Origin: Glebionis coronaria
Taxonomy: Eukaryota; Streptophyta; Magnoliopsida; Asterales; Asteraceae
DNA length: 64,000 nt
Reading direction: 5' to 3'
NCBI GenBank assembly: GCA_025667525.1
Contig: CM046874.1
Span: forward strand, 278,936,380-279,000,379
Part shown: positions 12,868 through 23,747 of the stretch, in pieces
Layout: the number at the start of each line of letters is the position of its first letter
Position numbering within the stretch: the stretch's first letter is position 1
The notes under the pieces: generated by a model
The model's input: the letters and a program-made list of their open reading frames with translations, nothing else
What the model was told of the DNA's origin: nothing
Database searches by the model: none
Program-made: the position numbers and the translations under genes

Positions 12868-13939
12868 TGTTGGGTCAAAATTAATATGAGTTGATGTGGC
12901 AGAAACTCCAAAACGAAGAAAACATGCTAGACGCTGACACGCCATGTTTGGACGCTGACAGAAGTCTACGGCGCTGATGGAATTTCTATTTACGGAATAT
13001 ATTGGATATATTCTAAATAATATATTCAATATATATCTATAGAAATAGAATATTTAGATGTTTATTTGATATTATCTCTTGTAGATTCTGTTCCTTCCAC
13101 TATAAAAGGAACAAGAGTCTTAGGTTTTATTCATATCATTCATTCACAATGTAAACCTAAAGTGTGTGTCGACTAGACGTGGGATTCAATGTATACACGT
13201 CTAGTGATTGTTTGTTATTAATATAATGAACAATCCAATTGTGTTTTAATTCATGTTATTCGTGCCTAAACACCTTGTTCATGATCATTGTTCTTTTCCG
13301 CTATGTTATCATATGAACGATGATCAACCTAGATATAATGGTTATGAACCATTATATCTAGGTTGATCATCGTTCATATGATAACATAGCGGAAAAGAAC
13401 AATGATCATGAACAAGGTGTTTAGGCACGAATAACATGAATTAAAACACAATTGGATTGTTCATTATATTAATAACAAACAATCACTAGACGTGTATACA
13501 TTGAATCCCACGTCTAGTCGACACACACTTTAGGTTTACATTGTGAATGAATGATATGAATAAAACCTAAGACTCTTGTTCCTTTTATAGTGGAAGGAAC
13601 AGAATCTACAAGAGATAATATCAAATAAACATCTAAATATTCTATTTCTATAGATATATATTGAATATATTATTTAGAATATATCCAATATATTCCGTAA
13701 ATAGAAATTTCATCAGCGCCGTAGACTTCTGTCAGCGTCCAAACATGGCGTGTCAGCGTCTAGCATGTTTTCTTCGTTTTGGAGTTTCTGCCACATCAAC
13801 TCATATTAATTTTGACCCAACAATCTTCCCCTAGTTGATGTCGGCAAAACTCTTTGTATATCTCTTGTAAGTTGTACATGATCTTCAGATTGCTTCCCCT
13901 CAAGTGTAGCATGTATTTTAACGATCAATGGACGCCACA
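12868..13939 (+). repeat. Element B rearranged 5' LTR with a 955 bp palindrome
   Basis: Arm one is LTR bases 1-476 (12868-13343). A 3 bp spacer (atg, 13344-13346) follows. Arm two (13347-13822) is the reverse complement of arm one with one mismatch I can see. The inverted copy continues with 98 bp (13823-13920) that are the reverse complement of B's own 3' internal end, including the polypurine tract (compare 15889-15986). Then come the last 19 bp of the LTR and the primer site. A normal LTR of this family is 512 bp. The centre is the family's natural inverted repeat atggtt-cat-aaccat with the loop reversed, which points to fold-back self-priming during reverse transcription (inference). Confidence 0.92.
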
Positions 13940-13941
13940 AT

Positions 13942-13954
13942 TGGTATCAGAGCC
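13942..13954 (+). other. Element B primer binding site
   Basis: TGGTATCAGAGCC two bases after the LTR end (13939) is the standard initiator-Met-tRNA complement. An identical site lies at the same place in C (46362). Confidence 0.92.
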
Positions 13955-15986
13955 TAAGGCTCTTGATATCTAGGTTCGACGAGGTGTTAGTGTATGGTGA
14001 AGAAAAGAAAAATTCGTATGAGTTTTTCTGGACGTTTTTGTGTGCGCAGCAGTATTCAGAAGGTCATAACTTTTGATTGAACCGTTGGATCGTCACGAAA
14101 TTTTAGATGTGTGTTCTACATACATAGATCTAAACATCCACCGGAGGGATTGTCGAGTTTTATCCCCAGGCAAAAGTTATTAAGCGTCGAAGTTGGCTGA
14201 TGGTAGATTTTCAGTTTTCTGCTTTCACATGAAATCATGAACTAGGGTTTCTTCAAACCCTAGATCTACATAAAAAGCAGAATTTTGTGAGATTGGTGGC
14301 TGTTAATTCAGGATCTATGGTTAATCTACAAACCCTAAGTTAGGGTTTCGATGTTTAACTTTCTAAACCCTAGATCTGTCTAAAAACTGAAGCAAGAAGT
14401 TAATTCATCATGGCTGTGATATTAGGGTTTAAGGTAAAACCCTAGATTCGTCTTAGTTAAAAACATAGCAGCAGTTTTAATGGTCATCTGATTTATGGTT
14501 GTTCGCTGTGAGAAAAAGATGATTGGCTAACAGAAGAATATACGCAGCGTATTAAAGCAAGAAAACTTGTTATTCACGTGTAAGTTTTCGCAAGTGTGTA
14601 GCGTTGGTATTGAAGCATTCACACGGTTTGAGGATTCTGATTGGTTATTCCATGTGTGTTCACACGGTTTACATAATAGTTTCTTTATGTTCACACGGCC
14701 AAAGAAGAAGTAAATATTACTCTTATGTTCACACGGTGGAAGAGCTATGATTGGTGGAAAAACTTTTAGGTTCACACGATCAAGGACGTAAGGTTAACAT
14801 TGTGTGTTCACACGGTGCATCACTTTTGATTGGTCAAAATACTTGTTTTCACACGGTTCATATGTTGACAAAGTATTTTGACGATTGACACTTATGCATT
14901 CACAAATGTATTTGACAAAGTTTTGATGCAATGCTGACAAAGTCTTGGTGCAACGCTGATAAAAATGGACGCTGACAAGGTTGATGGTTGGCGCTGACGT
15001 TTGTTATTTAGGCGCTGACAGGAAGGGTTTCGACGTTGACAGGAATAAGTCAACGCTGACAGCGTTGACAGTGTTGTCCGAGATGTGTTTTTCAAACGCT
15101 GATACGTGTTGTCCGATATCGGGCAATACACATGGAAGGATATTGGACAAAGGAGGATCTCGGGTAACACACTGTTTGCTGCTGTTTGAGAAAATTGGAC
15201 GTTTTAAGCACACAAAAAGGAGGATTATACACACAAAGGTACATGGAATCTCCGTTTTAATTCAGAATATCATGGTGATATTTATGGCTCGGATATTTTG
15301 AAAAGGATTAATGATCTTAAAGCGAGTTAGCAATTATTCGTGAGAATTTGATGGATATTTAAACTATGTAATCGGGATAGCCTTGTGAAAGAGTTATCCA
15401 TCCAAATACTTTTACATATGGTATGAAGATGTTATTCCATTAAATTCATCATGAAGAGGTGTTTACTTAAGGGGAAGAATTCTTATGGTAAGATTGATGA
15501 TTGAAGAAGATTTGCGCGAGGTTATGTTCTATCATATCTTGAAAGTAATTAGCATGACAACTAACTTTCAAGGTAACTTGTTCGTGCTTACATGGTTGGT
15601 GATGAAGACTTGTCATAACACTTGAAGGAGTTACATTATCGTGCTCAGTGTCTCACATAGGATGAGAATACTGACAAGAGATCGAGGTCTACTTATACTT
15701 TATAGCAAGAGTATAAGTTCTTCATCACATGGATAAACAAGACATGGAACATAAGATTGGGTTATTTTACTTCAACATCAAGAATACCTTATTTATTTTT
15801 CTTCAGGATCATTACATAGAGCTACATTTGGAGAATCTTCAACATTGCAACATTGTTTACTTCCTTGTTGATGTGACAAAAAGGGGAAGAAAATACATGC
15901 TACACTTGAGGGGAAGCAATCTGAAGATCATGTACAACTTACAAGAGATATACAAAGAGTTTTGCCGACATCAACTAGGGGAAGAT
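13955..15986 (+). other. Element B non-coding internal region with motif arrays
   Basis: No reliable gene is visible. The region is made of motif-rich blocks in the same order as in C. First comes a leader with about eight copies of AAACCCTA or its complement (14240-14450). Next is a run of seven TTCACACG(G/A)-type repeats (14620-14860), then a block of CGCTGAY repeats (14930-15110). A conserved tail ends in the polypurine tract actaggggaagat (15974-15986). Such large internal regions without ORFs are typical of LARD-like non-autonomous elements (established class; assignment inferred). Confidence 0.75.
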
Positions 15987-16498
15987 TGTTGGGTCAAAAT
16001 TAATATGAGTTGATGTGGCAGAAACTCCAAAACGAAGAAAACATGCTAGACGCTGACACGCCATGTTTAGACGCTGACAGAAGTCTACGACGCTGATGGA
16101 ATTTCTATTTACGGAATATATTGGATATATTCTAAATAATATATTCAATATCTATCTATAGAAATAGAATATTTAGATGTTTATTTGATATTATCTCTTG
16201 TAGATTCTGTTCCTTCCACTATAAAAGGAACAAGAGTCTTAGGTTTTATTCATATCATTCATTCACAATGTAAACCTAAAGTGTGTGTCGACTAGACGTG
16301 GGATTCAATGTATACACGTCTAGTGATTGTTTGTTATTAATATAATGAACAATCCAATTATGTTTTAATTCATGTTATTCGTGCCTAAACACCTTGTTCA
16401 TGATCATTGTTCTTTTCCGCTATGTTATCATATGAACGATGATCAACCTAGATATAATGGTTCATAACCATTGAGTCTAACGATCAATGGACGCCACA
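15987..16498 (+). repeat. Element B 3' LTR (512 bp)
   Basis: TGTTGGGTC...CCACA, directly after a polypurine tract. It has a TATA box (TATAAAAG, 16220-16227) and three CGCTGAY motifs in the first 120 bp. It is followed by attat, which is the reverse complement of D's right flank ataat. Confidence 0.93.
16220..16227 (+). promoter_or_regulatory. TATA box in B 3' LTR
   Basis: TATAAAAG in the middle of the LTR. The same box occurs at 13101-13108 and, inverted, at 13582-13589 in the palindromic 5' LTR, and in C at 46082-46089 and 48801-48808. Likely Pol II start for B/C transcription. Confidence 0.7.
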
Positions 16499-16503
16499 AT
16501 TAT

Positions 16504-17592
16504 TTGCCTATTCTCCCATCACTTGCTAAAAATTTATCTGCAATAAGTAAGGTCGTACGATTTGAAAAGTTACTTAGCTTCTAGCCCAAGATCGTTTAAA
16601 AGTTGCTCGGTAATGATAAAAGTTCATAGCCAAGGCATAACTTATGAAGCGGGGCGCGAAGATTGGCGAGTCCGAAAAGGCCCTAACAAGGCATGAGGAT
16701 TCAATTTTATTGCTGAAGATCCAAAGTGATGTGAAAAGCATTATTCCCAAAATCAATATGAAGGATCAAGACTCACGACGAAAAGCAATCAACTCCCATA
16801 AAGATCATGGAGAAGTCTATCCGAAAAGACCCTAACAAGGTATGAGGATAAATAGATCCAAGTCCGAAAAGGAGGCGGATCGTTGTATCTCAAAATCCCA
16901 ATTAGAGATTGAAGAATAATCATGAAGTCGTGGTCAACAAAGTTGGAGTACCTCTCAAAAGTCTCCAAGTGAAGAAACTCTATTAACGATGAGAAGACCA
17001 TTATCTCAAGAACGTCTCTCAAGATATGAAGTATGAAGTACATGCCAAATATCGGCCCGAGAAAGGTCTCAAATCGTGAACCGAGTTTTTCCAAGATATG
17101 AACTTTTTGATATCCCGAGAAGCAGTTTTAAGAGATTTTGTCCTTTAGCTAACTATTGATCAAATCGTCCTACTTTGCTTTCGGCCTAAATAAACTATCG
17201 AAATAAGTCCAAAAATGCATCTTCATGATCATTCTAAGACAAAAATAAAATATAAGAGATACACCTAGGAATAAGGGAGTTTAAGCATTTAATTAAGCCA
17301 TGTGCGTAAGTGTTTGATTTGCTAACTTATAATAACAATGATCTCGCTTTTAAGCTTAGTTTGGGGAACGTGAAACTTGAGGGTGATAAATCTTCGCAGC
17401 ACCAAAGCCCTAATGTAAGTCCTTGATCTCTTTGCAAGTTATTTCCATCCTTTTGTTTACCTTAAAGTTTTAATTTCTCTTAGTACTTGCATTTTTGTTT
17501 AGTAGTATATTAATAAGGCCAAGGTTGATTGATTATGAGAAAAGTGTAAATGTTCTTTGTCACTAAGCATTGCATGAGGGCATGGCAATGGT
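16504..17592 (+). other. Element G 3' untranslated region, distal part (inverted)
   Basis: Non-coding. It continues G's 3' UTR from 53627 across the inversion breakpoint and leads to a polypurine tract and LTR at 17593-17608. It holds imperfect direct repeats of a ccgaaaaggccctaacaagg-type unit (about 16669-16697, 16818-16847). The short frames on both strands (16574-17094) show no recognisable protein and are rejected. Athila-like elements usually carry a long region between pol and the 3' LTR. Confidence 0.75.
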
Positions 17593-17607
17593 TAAGTGTA
17601 GGGGATT
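17593..17607 (+). other. Element G polypurine tract
   Basis: taagtgtaggggatt directly before TGATAGGTGTG. Similar gtgtagggg stretches occur in the proximal 3' UTR (about 54042-54057, minus strand). It shows that the adjoining LTR is a 3' LTR in plus orientation here. Confidence 0.8.
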
Positions 17608-18059
17608 TGATAGGTGTGAAAACACCCATCCTTTTACCACTTAAATATGGCTAAAACAAGACTAAAACACGTATTTAATATCATTTGTTTGGAATTATGC
17701 GTGGTTTTTGTGTTTATTGTGTTTTCAGAGTCAACCGGACGAATATTGAAGAAAACATGGGATTGCACGGGTTTTATCGAAGAAAAAGACTCAAGACGAA
17801 GTCTATTTTCCAAGAGATGCAAAAGATTTGAAGTCATTGTGCCTATTTGAAGATTTATCGAAGAATAGAGCCAAAGATGGAAGATTCATATATGTCGAAG
17901 AACTCGAGTCTATTAAACAAAAGATTATAAGACGAGTTGGAATTATTCACTGACACTTCTCAAATCCAAGTCGGAAACGTTTATTTAAAGAAGCGTGAAG
18001 ACTAAAGAAGAAAGAAGAAAAAGAAGCCCAATCACAAGCCCACCACCACAAGACTTGCC

Positions 18060-18067
18060 TATAAATA
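18060..18067 (+). promoter_or_regulatory. TATA box in G LTR
   Basis: TATAAATA about 450 bp into the LTR, in the position expected for the LTR promoter of an Athila-like element. Confidence 0.6.
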
Positions 18068-18609
18068 GGACCTTACTTCACAAAAATTGAACACTTAGTT
18101 TTTTAGGTAGTTTTTAGTTTTATTCATTCTCTCTAGTTTTAGAGAGAGAAAGTTCTAAACTTTCTCTCACTAGTCTTCATCTTTTTCTCTTTCAAGATCA
18201 AAACTTTGTATAATTTTTCATTAATCAAGTTTAGTTTCAAGCTTTTAATCTTTAATCTCATCCTTCCTTTCTTTGATTTTGATTGATTTTGGTACAAGTC
18301 TCGTATGATCCGTGTTGTTTATCAATGGTTTGTGCTTAAAAAGTTGATTTCTTTTTATGTTTCCTTAAGTTTATACACGAATAAGCTTTAAGATCCTTGT
18401 TCTTATTGGCTTATTTGTTGATTTAGCTTATTTACTCTTTAAAGTTTTTATAGAAAGTTCATCTTTTTATCATTTGATTTATGTTTTTGTTTATTTGAAG
18501 CTTAGATAAAGTGTTCTTAGTGCTTATTTGATCAGCTTATTTGTGGATTCGTGCTAGTTTGGAGGAGCTTATTCAATAGCTTATTCCCTAGCCCTAGTTT
18601 CGGATTAGC

Positions 18610-18970
18610 ATAGTTTTCGGAAAGGGCAAATCCCTTTTCCGATCGGGTATTCCGACCAAGGCACCCCCTATTCCGATCCATAGATCGGAAAAGGGTTTCA
18701 GTTTTTCCGATTAGTTCCCATTGTCATCATTCCGATTGTCTTTGTTTTTGATTATTCCGATTGGTAAGTTTCCTCGCATTCCGATTGAGACCCATTGTCA
18801 TTATTCCGATTGGCATGATTCGCAAGTATTCCGATTGATCCTCTTAGTCCATTATTCCGATTTGCCAACTCCTCAACATTCCGATCAAAGTGATCGGAAT
18901 ATATTCCGATTGGTGCATTTTTTCCCTTATTCCGATTTAGCCTATTTTGCTATACTCCGATCTTACTTTC
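18610..18970 (+). repeat. TTCCGAT array in G LTR
   Basis: About 17 copies of (A/T)TTCCGAT(T/C) or its complement, at irregular 15-40 bp spacing, lie downstream of the TATA box. The same TTCCGA core forms the array in the leader of K (60600-61045). Confidence 0.85.
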
Positions 18971-19186
18971 TTTTAGTACTTTTCAATTAAGTTCATATTT
19001 TTACAAAGTTTTCCAAGAGTTAGTTTTTATTGAGTGTCCATTTATTTTTCTAGTATAATTTTAAAGTTTTCAAACATTTATTTTTAAACTCGTTTTTTTA
19101 CTTTAATCATTTAAAGCTTTAAGTTTACTCTTCGACACTTAATTACTTGTTATTAGTTTAAAATAGATAAACAAACCATCACCTTC

Positions 19187-19959
19187 TTATTAACCAAGAA
19201 CAAATCATTCCACTTAGAGCCGAGATCAATTCGAGGAGATACCGAGAACTTATTTCGAACCATTGCAAAATAATTAGTATCAGTAGTGAACGTAGAACAA
19301 ACCAAACTGTTGGCAATCGAAGTGCGAAGAGCCCAACGAAACTTCTCAGCTTGCTCCTCAGCAGTTTCAGCTGTTGCTCCCTAGAAACCAGCCAAACGGA
19401 GAAACCTCTACAAGAATTCGTTGATGTTCTCCCCAGCAACCTGTCGAATATTATGATAATCCATCTTAAGCTTCTCCTGCTCAGCATGTGGGAAATACTA
19501 ATTAAGGAAGAGCTCCTTAAACTAGTCCCATGTCAAAAGTGCAACCCAATTATCACCACCATTGGACTGCTTGGCAGACTTCCACCACTACAGCACATCA
19601 CCTTCAAACTTATAGCATGCCAGTATTGCCTTGAAAACGCCATCACAACCCATCGCATCGAATATCTTCTCGATGTGAGAAATCCAAGCCTCGGCCTCAT
19701 TGGGGTTGTCAGTCTGCTCAAACGAACAGGGTCACTGTTTATTGAATCGCTCCAGCCAAGTCATATGGGTAACAGGTGGTGGTGGTGGTGGAGGATTGTT
19801 GTTGTAGTGGTTCTTAGGATGAGGGCCAAATTGAACGCCCTGAGCTTGAATTTTAGCATGAACTTCGTCCTTGATTTCATTGTGAAGTTGGGGAAGGATG
19901 GCTTGCAAAGCTGCATTGACAGCTGCAGCCAACTCTTGAGCATTGCGTGTGTTCACCAT
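19187..19959 (-). pseudogene. Element H gag pseudogene (Ty3/gypsy)
   Basis: The start is ATG at 19957-19959 (MVNTRNAQELAAAVNAALQ), a typical chromovirus gag start. The retrotransposon gag domain follows: EAEAWISHIEKIFDAMGC, then KFEGDVLQWWKS, then a YFPHAEQEK block and an AEEQAEKFRWAL block. Read straight through, a single frame runs about 770 bp with no frameshift but five stops (19734-19732, 19524-19522, 19500-19498, 19410-19408, 19383-19381). Four of these sit where Gln or Arg would be expected, which fits C-to-T change. It is cut at about 19186 by the G LTR. gag would build the virus-like particle. The 206-codon plus-strand frame over this region is an antisense shadow. Confidence 0.88.
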
Positions 19960-20342
19960 TTGACAGTTTAAAAACAAAATGCACATAAAGATAAGTCTGA
20001 AATGAGATGACATAAATGCATGAACAATGTATAAATCAATGAAGCAGTTTATAATGCATGAAACAGTTTAGAATGCATGATGTAGTTTATAAAAAAATTT
20101 ATATGCGCGAGGGTAAACGCCTATGGTCAGTTCACCCAAAACAAAAGACATAGCGCGGGACGCCTATGGGTCGGTCCCACAGTTAAAAGTTTCGATAAAA
20201 GCACATGCGACTAAATAGGGCCAGTCCTGTACCAACCATTACTTAGTCATAAACCTACGACAATGACATGAATGCATGAAATAAATGAAAATGAATGAAT
20301 GCATGAAAACCAACTATCAGTTTTAGGAAGACACTGGTGACT
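19960..20342 (-). other. Element H leader, proximal part
   Basis: Non-coding leader between gag and the inserted solo LTR I. The segment at about 20100-20350 matches, in reverse, F's leader at 35880-36380 (the 'gactgaccataggcgt'-like block and the tagtcacc block), which identifies H as a relative of F. Confidence 0.7.
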
Positions 20343-20347
20343 ACCCA

Positions 20348-22091
20348 TGCTACACTATCTGCTGAACTGAACTCACAAAACACCAGCTGATCTGCTTGTT
20401 GAAAAGTTCATAAACTTGAAAACTAAATCCTGCAAAAGATATGGAAACGAGATACTGTGCTAGCAAGTCAAGCTATAAGACTAACACGAGTGATCAAAAA
20501 CTGAAAATAAGTTCGTTAAAAGAAAGCTGTTTAACAAAGACTCAAAAGCTGCGAACTCGCTAACAGTATAACGGAATTGTATAGGATTGAAGGAAATACT
20601 TGAATGAAATTTACTTCTATTTATGAAAGAAAAATATAAAGTTTGTTACAACTAACAAACTGAATACGGAACTGATTTAACTGAAATCTTTCTGAAAACA
20701 ATGAACTGAAACAAAGCTTTTGAACTCATTCAATGAAAAGTATTGAAAGAAAATGAATTTCATTAATGGTGAAATCTGTTACACAATTTAACTGAAAAAA
20801 AAATCCTATCTTAACTGCAAACGAAATTTTTTAACAGAAAATCATATTGTAATCTGATCCAAGATCATAGTCAAAACATCTCGTAAAAAAAATCTAAACT
20901 CTATCAAACTGCTACTCTTGCGTGAACATCTCGTAAACTGCTATTCTAAACATCTCGTAAACTTCTATTCTAAACATCTCGTAAACGATTCTAACTACTT
21001 ATCAAACTTTGTTCTTGCGTGAATGTTAACCGTAACCGACATAATAGATGCACTCCTATATGAACCGAAAAGTCTGTGTGAACAGTAACAGTTTAAATAA
21101 AACAGAACAAGAACTCAGATTCATGAACAATTCCAAGAACAGTAAGGACAACGATAAGCAGATTCATGAAGAAAAGAAGATTAAGAAAGCTTTGAAGAAA
21201 AAGAAAATTCATTAATGGTGAAAACGGTTACAATTCTAACTGAAAAGAAACCGAATCTAACTAATTGATTAACTGAAATTCATAAAACTTTGAAAGAAAA
21301 CTAAACTACTCCTAACTAACTATGTGAACTACTCCTATTGCTAACCGAATGCGAATGATGGCCTCGTCTTCTATATATAGCCGTCTGGAGAGGGTGGGTG
21401 ACGTGGTTGATCCAATCATTGAATGACACGTGGAAAATACGAGGATACTCGTTCTTCATCTTCAATCTTGAATTTGGGGCTTTCTTTATTCTTTGCTCTT
21501 GATCTAATTAAGTGGCATCCTCTTGTAGAGGAGAATGAGATGAACGTTTTTGTAGTTGAAAGCCTTGGCTGAATCTTCGTGTAGCTATATGTTAATTTGA
21601 TTTGCAGGTTAAGAGAAAAGAGAGAGTTATAAGTCGGCTTGTTTCTCTCTCTTGAATGAATGAAGAAGACGCGTCTTGTTTGTTGTATTGTTTTGACCGG
21701 TCTTGGTCAACAGACCAAGATAAGTAAACTTGTTTACTTTTCTTTAAATTTCTTTTTAGTCCCTTCAACTTCACATTTTGTTTCAAAAGTGGTTAAAACT
21801 TTTAAGTTCTTTCTTTTCATCCTTTATTTTGTCAAAAGTTACAACTTGAGCCCTCGATCTTTGAAGTAGTGGCAAGATTGGTCCTTTAAGCATCTTTCTT
21901 CCTTTTCTTCGTCTTTTGTGATATAAATCCTTGAAAACGCGTCTTTGTTCCAAAATTGTATCTTGTTACCTGAAAACACATGAACACCAAATACACGCGT
22001 AATTCTGATAATTAACAGTTTAATATAATGTATTTGACAGTGTTTTTAATGGTTTTAGGATCATTATTGATGAGTGTTTTCACACTTATCA
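20348..22091 (-). repeat. Solo LTR I (gypsy, Athila-like) inside H leader
   Basis: On the minus strand it runs TGATAAGTGTGAAAACAC... to ...GTGTAGCA. It is flanked by a perfect 5 bp duplication accca (20343-20347 and 22092-22096). It has no internal region, primer site or coding sequence, so it is best read as a solo LTR left by recombination between the two LTRs of a full element. The LTR start resembles G's. A TATA-like tatatata lies at 21372-21379. It splits H's leader, which matches F's leader on both sides. Confidence 0.88.
21372..21379 (-). promoter_or_regulatory. TATA box in solo LTR I
   Basis: tatatata within ctatatatag about 720 bp from the LTR start on the minus strand. Probable LTR promoter; the box itself is symmetric, so the strand comes from the LTR. 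Confidence 0.5.
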
Positions 22092-22139
22092 ACCCATAAG
22101 TCACAGGTCATGTTTTACAGAGTTACAGGTCAAAACCTT

Positions 22140-22152
22140 GGCTCTGATACCA
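22140..22152 (-). other. Element H primer binding site
   Basis: Reads TGGTATCAGAGCC on the minus strand, 4 bp after the LTR end at 22157. It matches F's primer site, and the downstream bases (aaggttttgacctgta) also resemble F's leader. Confidence 0.92.
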
Positions 22153-22156
22153 TAAT

Positions 22157-23747
22157 TGTAACACCCCATTTATTAAGATGGAATGCTACAATAAAATATG
22201 GCGTGTCATCAAAGCATGCAAGGTAAATGTCTAAACATTCATGACCATAAATAGAAATACCGGAATCGAACATCGGTAGTCTAAGTAACCCACACACAAG
22301 CAATATTAAGTACTGTAAATGAAAGGACTAAACAATGTCCCAATGAAGTAAAGTATGGAAAAGTAGGAATATATGCATAAGGTAAAAGAGGCTGGATAGC
22401 TTCCATCCGAATGCACATACTTTGGAGATCCTACTTGCGACCTTGGGTAACTGCCGTTTGGGAACATGGAAATGGAAAACGGCTGAGCATAACCATCAGT
22501 GTACGGATATATAGCATAGCATAAAGACATAAAGGAATGAAAGCATATAAAGCATGTAAAGCATGAATTGCAGCGGAAATGAATAAGTCATGGGAAAAAC
22601 CTAGATGTAGGTCATGTTTACTGGTTTTAGTTCTCAAAACATTACTTATGTTACTTATGAAAATCTGTATTAGTTTAATATACAAAAAGCCAATATAGGT
22701 CATGAGGTTAACAACGTGCATGAATACTTGGAGGGGTGACCTCGTCATGCAAATTAGAGGGGATGCCTCTAATTAAATGGTAATGGGTAGGAGGGATCAG
22801 CCCCTTGTGAATGATGCAAGGCACACACCACATTCACCATGAAATCCTGACTGAAACTGAACCTAGGATGCACCCATACGCCCCACATGATAATATAACA
22901 ATAAAGGCTAAATAAACTGAAAAGGACGCCACGAGCTATCACTCCGCCGTGGTGAAATCATAACACTAGTGCCTCTAGTGTTATGGTTATGGTACCTCCA
23001 TAACTAGGTGAAACTGGCATGCATGTATATGGCCAAGGTAACTAATAAAACATAAGCATTTAATCTGTAATTACTAGGAAAACAGTTGGCTGCATACGGG
23101 AAATCCTAATAAAGGAAGAGATTGTCCTTACTGAAGGACAAGAAATGCGTACCTTATGTCCAGTAGAAGCTAATTGAAAGGCTGAAGAACCTACCCCGCC
23201 TTGACGAATAATACTACATAAGCATGGGAACGTGTATGAGTTGTCTGAATTACACGTGTTTTACTGGTTCTGTGTGTTATTAGCTTATTATACTTATTAT
23301 GTTATGTTTTAGTGTTTTACTGTGTTATCTGTAGTTATACTGATGTTCTGTAGTGTATTATACATGTACTAGTGTATTATAGTACTTGTATTGTAATACT
23401 AAGTAACTTCTAAAAATAGCAGGTTTCCATAAATAGTAAGTTTCTAAAAATAGAAAGTTTCCAAAAATAGTAAGTTTCCATGATTAGAAATAAGCTTAAT
23501 TAATAATAATAAGTAAAGTTTAATTAGTAAATACAATTCATGGTTTAAAGGTTATAGCTTATTAATTAAATAACTTGGTTAATTAATTAAACTATTCATT
23601 ATAAGAATTTAATTAAAATACATGTTTTAATTAAATTAAGCTAAGTCAAATACTTTAGGTTATACATGAAATATTAATTTTAATATTTAACCTAAGTCAT
23701 GCATTTAATTAAATTAAATAGTCTAGGAAATAATTTAATTAAACATA
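22157..23747 (-). repeat. Element H 5' LTR fragment (gypsy, F relative)
   Basis: It starts at 22157 as tgtaacacccc (LTR end on the minus strand) and matches F's LTR over about 1.3 kb, including the accaca/catcgtgg-type blocks and a shorter version of the AAAATAGAAAGTTTCC minisatellite (23410-23490). It then diverges and is cut at 23748 by the LTR of L. The rest of this LTR is missing from the window. Confidence 0.85.

Larger units (their letters stand above)
12868..16498 (+). mobile_element. Element B: non-autonomous copia-type LTR retrotransposon
   Basis: It has LTRs starting TGTTGGGTC and ending CCACA, a Met-tRNA primer site at 13942 and a polypurine tract before the 3' LTR. The internal region (about 2.0 kb) has no credible coding sequence, so replication proteins must come from another element. 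It is closely related to element C (45816-49078) in LTR, leader and 3' internal sequence. The 5' LTR is rearranged into a palindrome. Where the normal 3' LTR and the 5' LTR arm align (476 bp) there are four substitutions, so the insertion is fairly recent. It lies within the RT gene of F. The short open frames at 14981-15301 and 15729-16013 are not conserved as ORFs in C. Confidence 0.9.
17608..19181 (+). repeat. Element G 3' LTR (Athila-like gypsy, ~1.57 kb)
   Basis: It starts TGATAGGTGTGAAAACACC after the polypurine tract. It has a TATA box at 18060-18067 and a TTCCGAT-rich tandem array at about 18610-18970. The end is placed at 19181 (aaccatca), where H gag-like sequence begins; this end is inferred from the TG...CA rule because the matching 5' LTR is outside the window. 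The start resembles that of solo LTR I (TGATAAGTGTGAAAACAC). Open frames inside (17634-17850, 18721-18990) are low-complexity and not genes. Confidence 0.75.

Noticed and set aside
15729..16013. 94-codon frame in B
   Set aside because: It runs into the 3' LTR and is not kept in C at the corresponding place (48161-48421 has a different broken frame).
19351..19971. 206-codon plus-strand open frame
   Set aside because: It lies antisense to the H gag frame, which has clear gag motifs on the minus strand. The plus frame has no recognisable domain.
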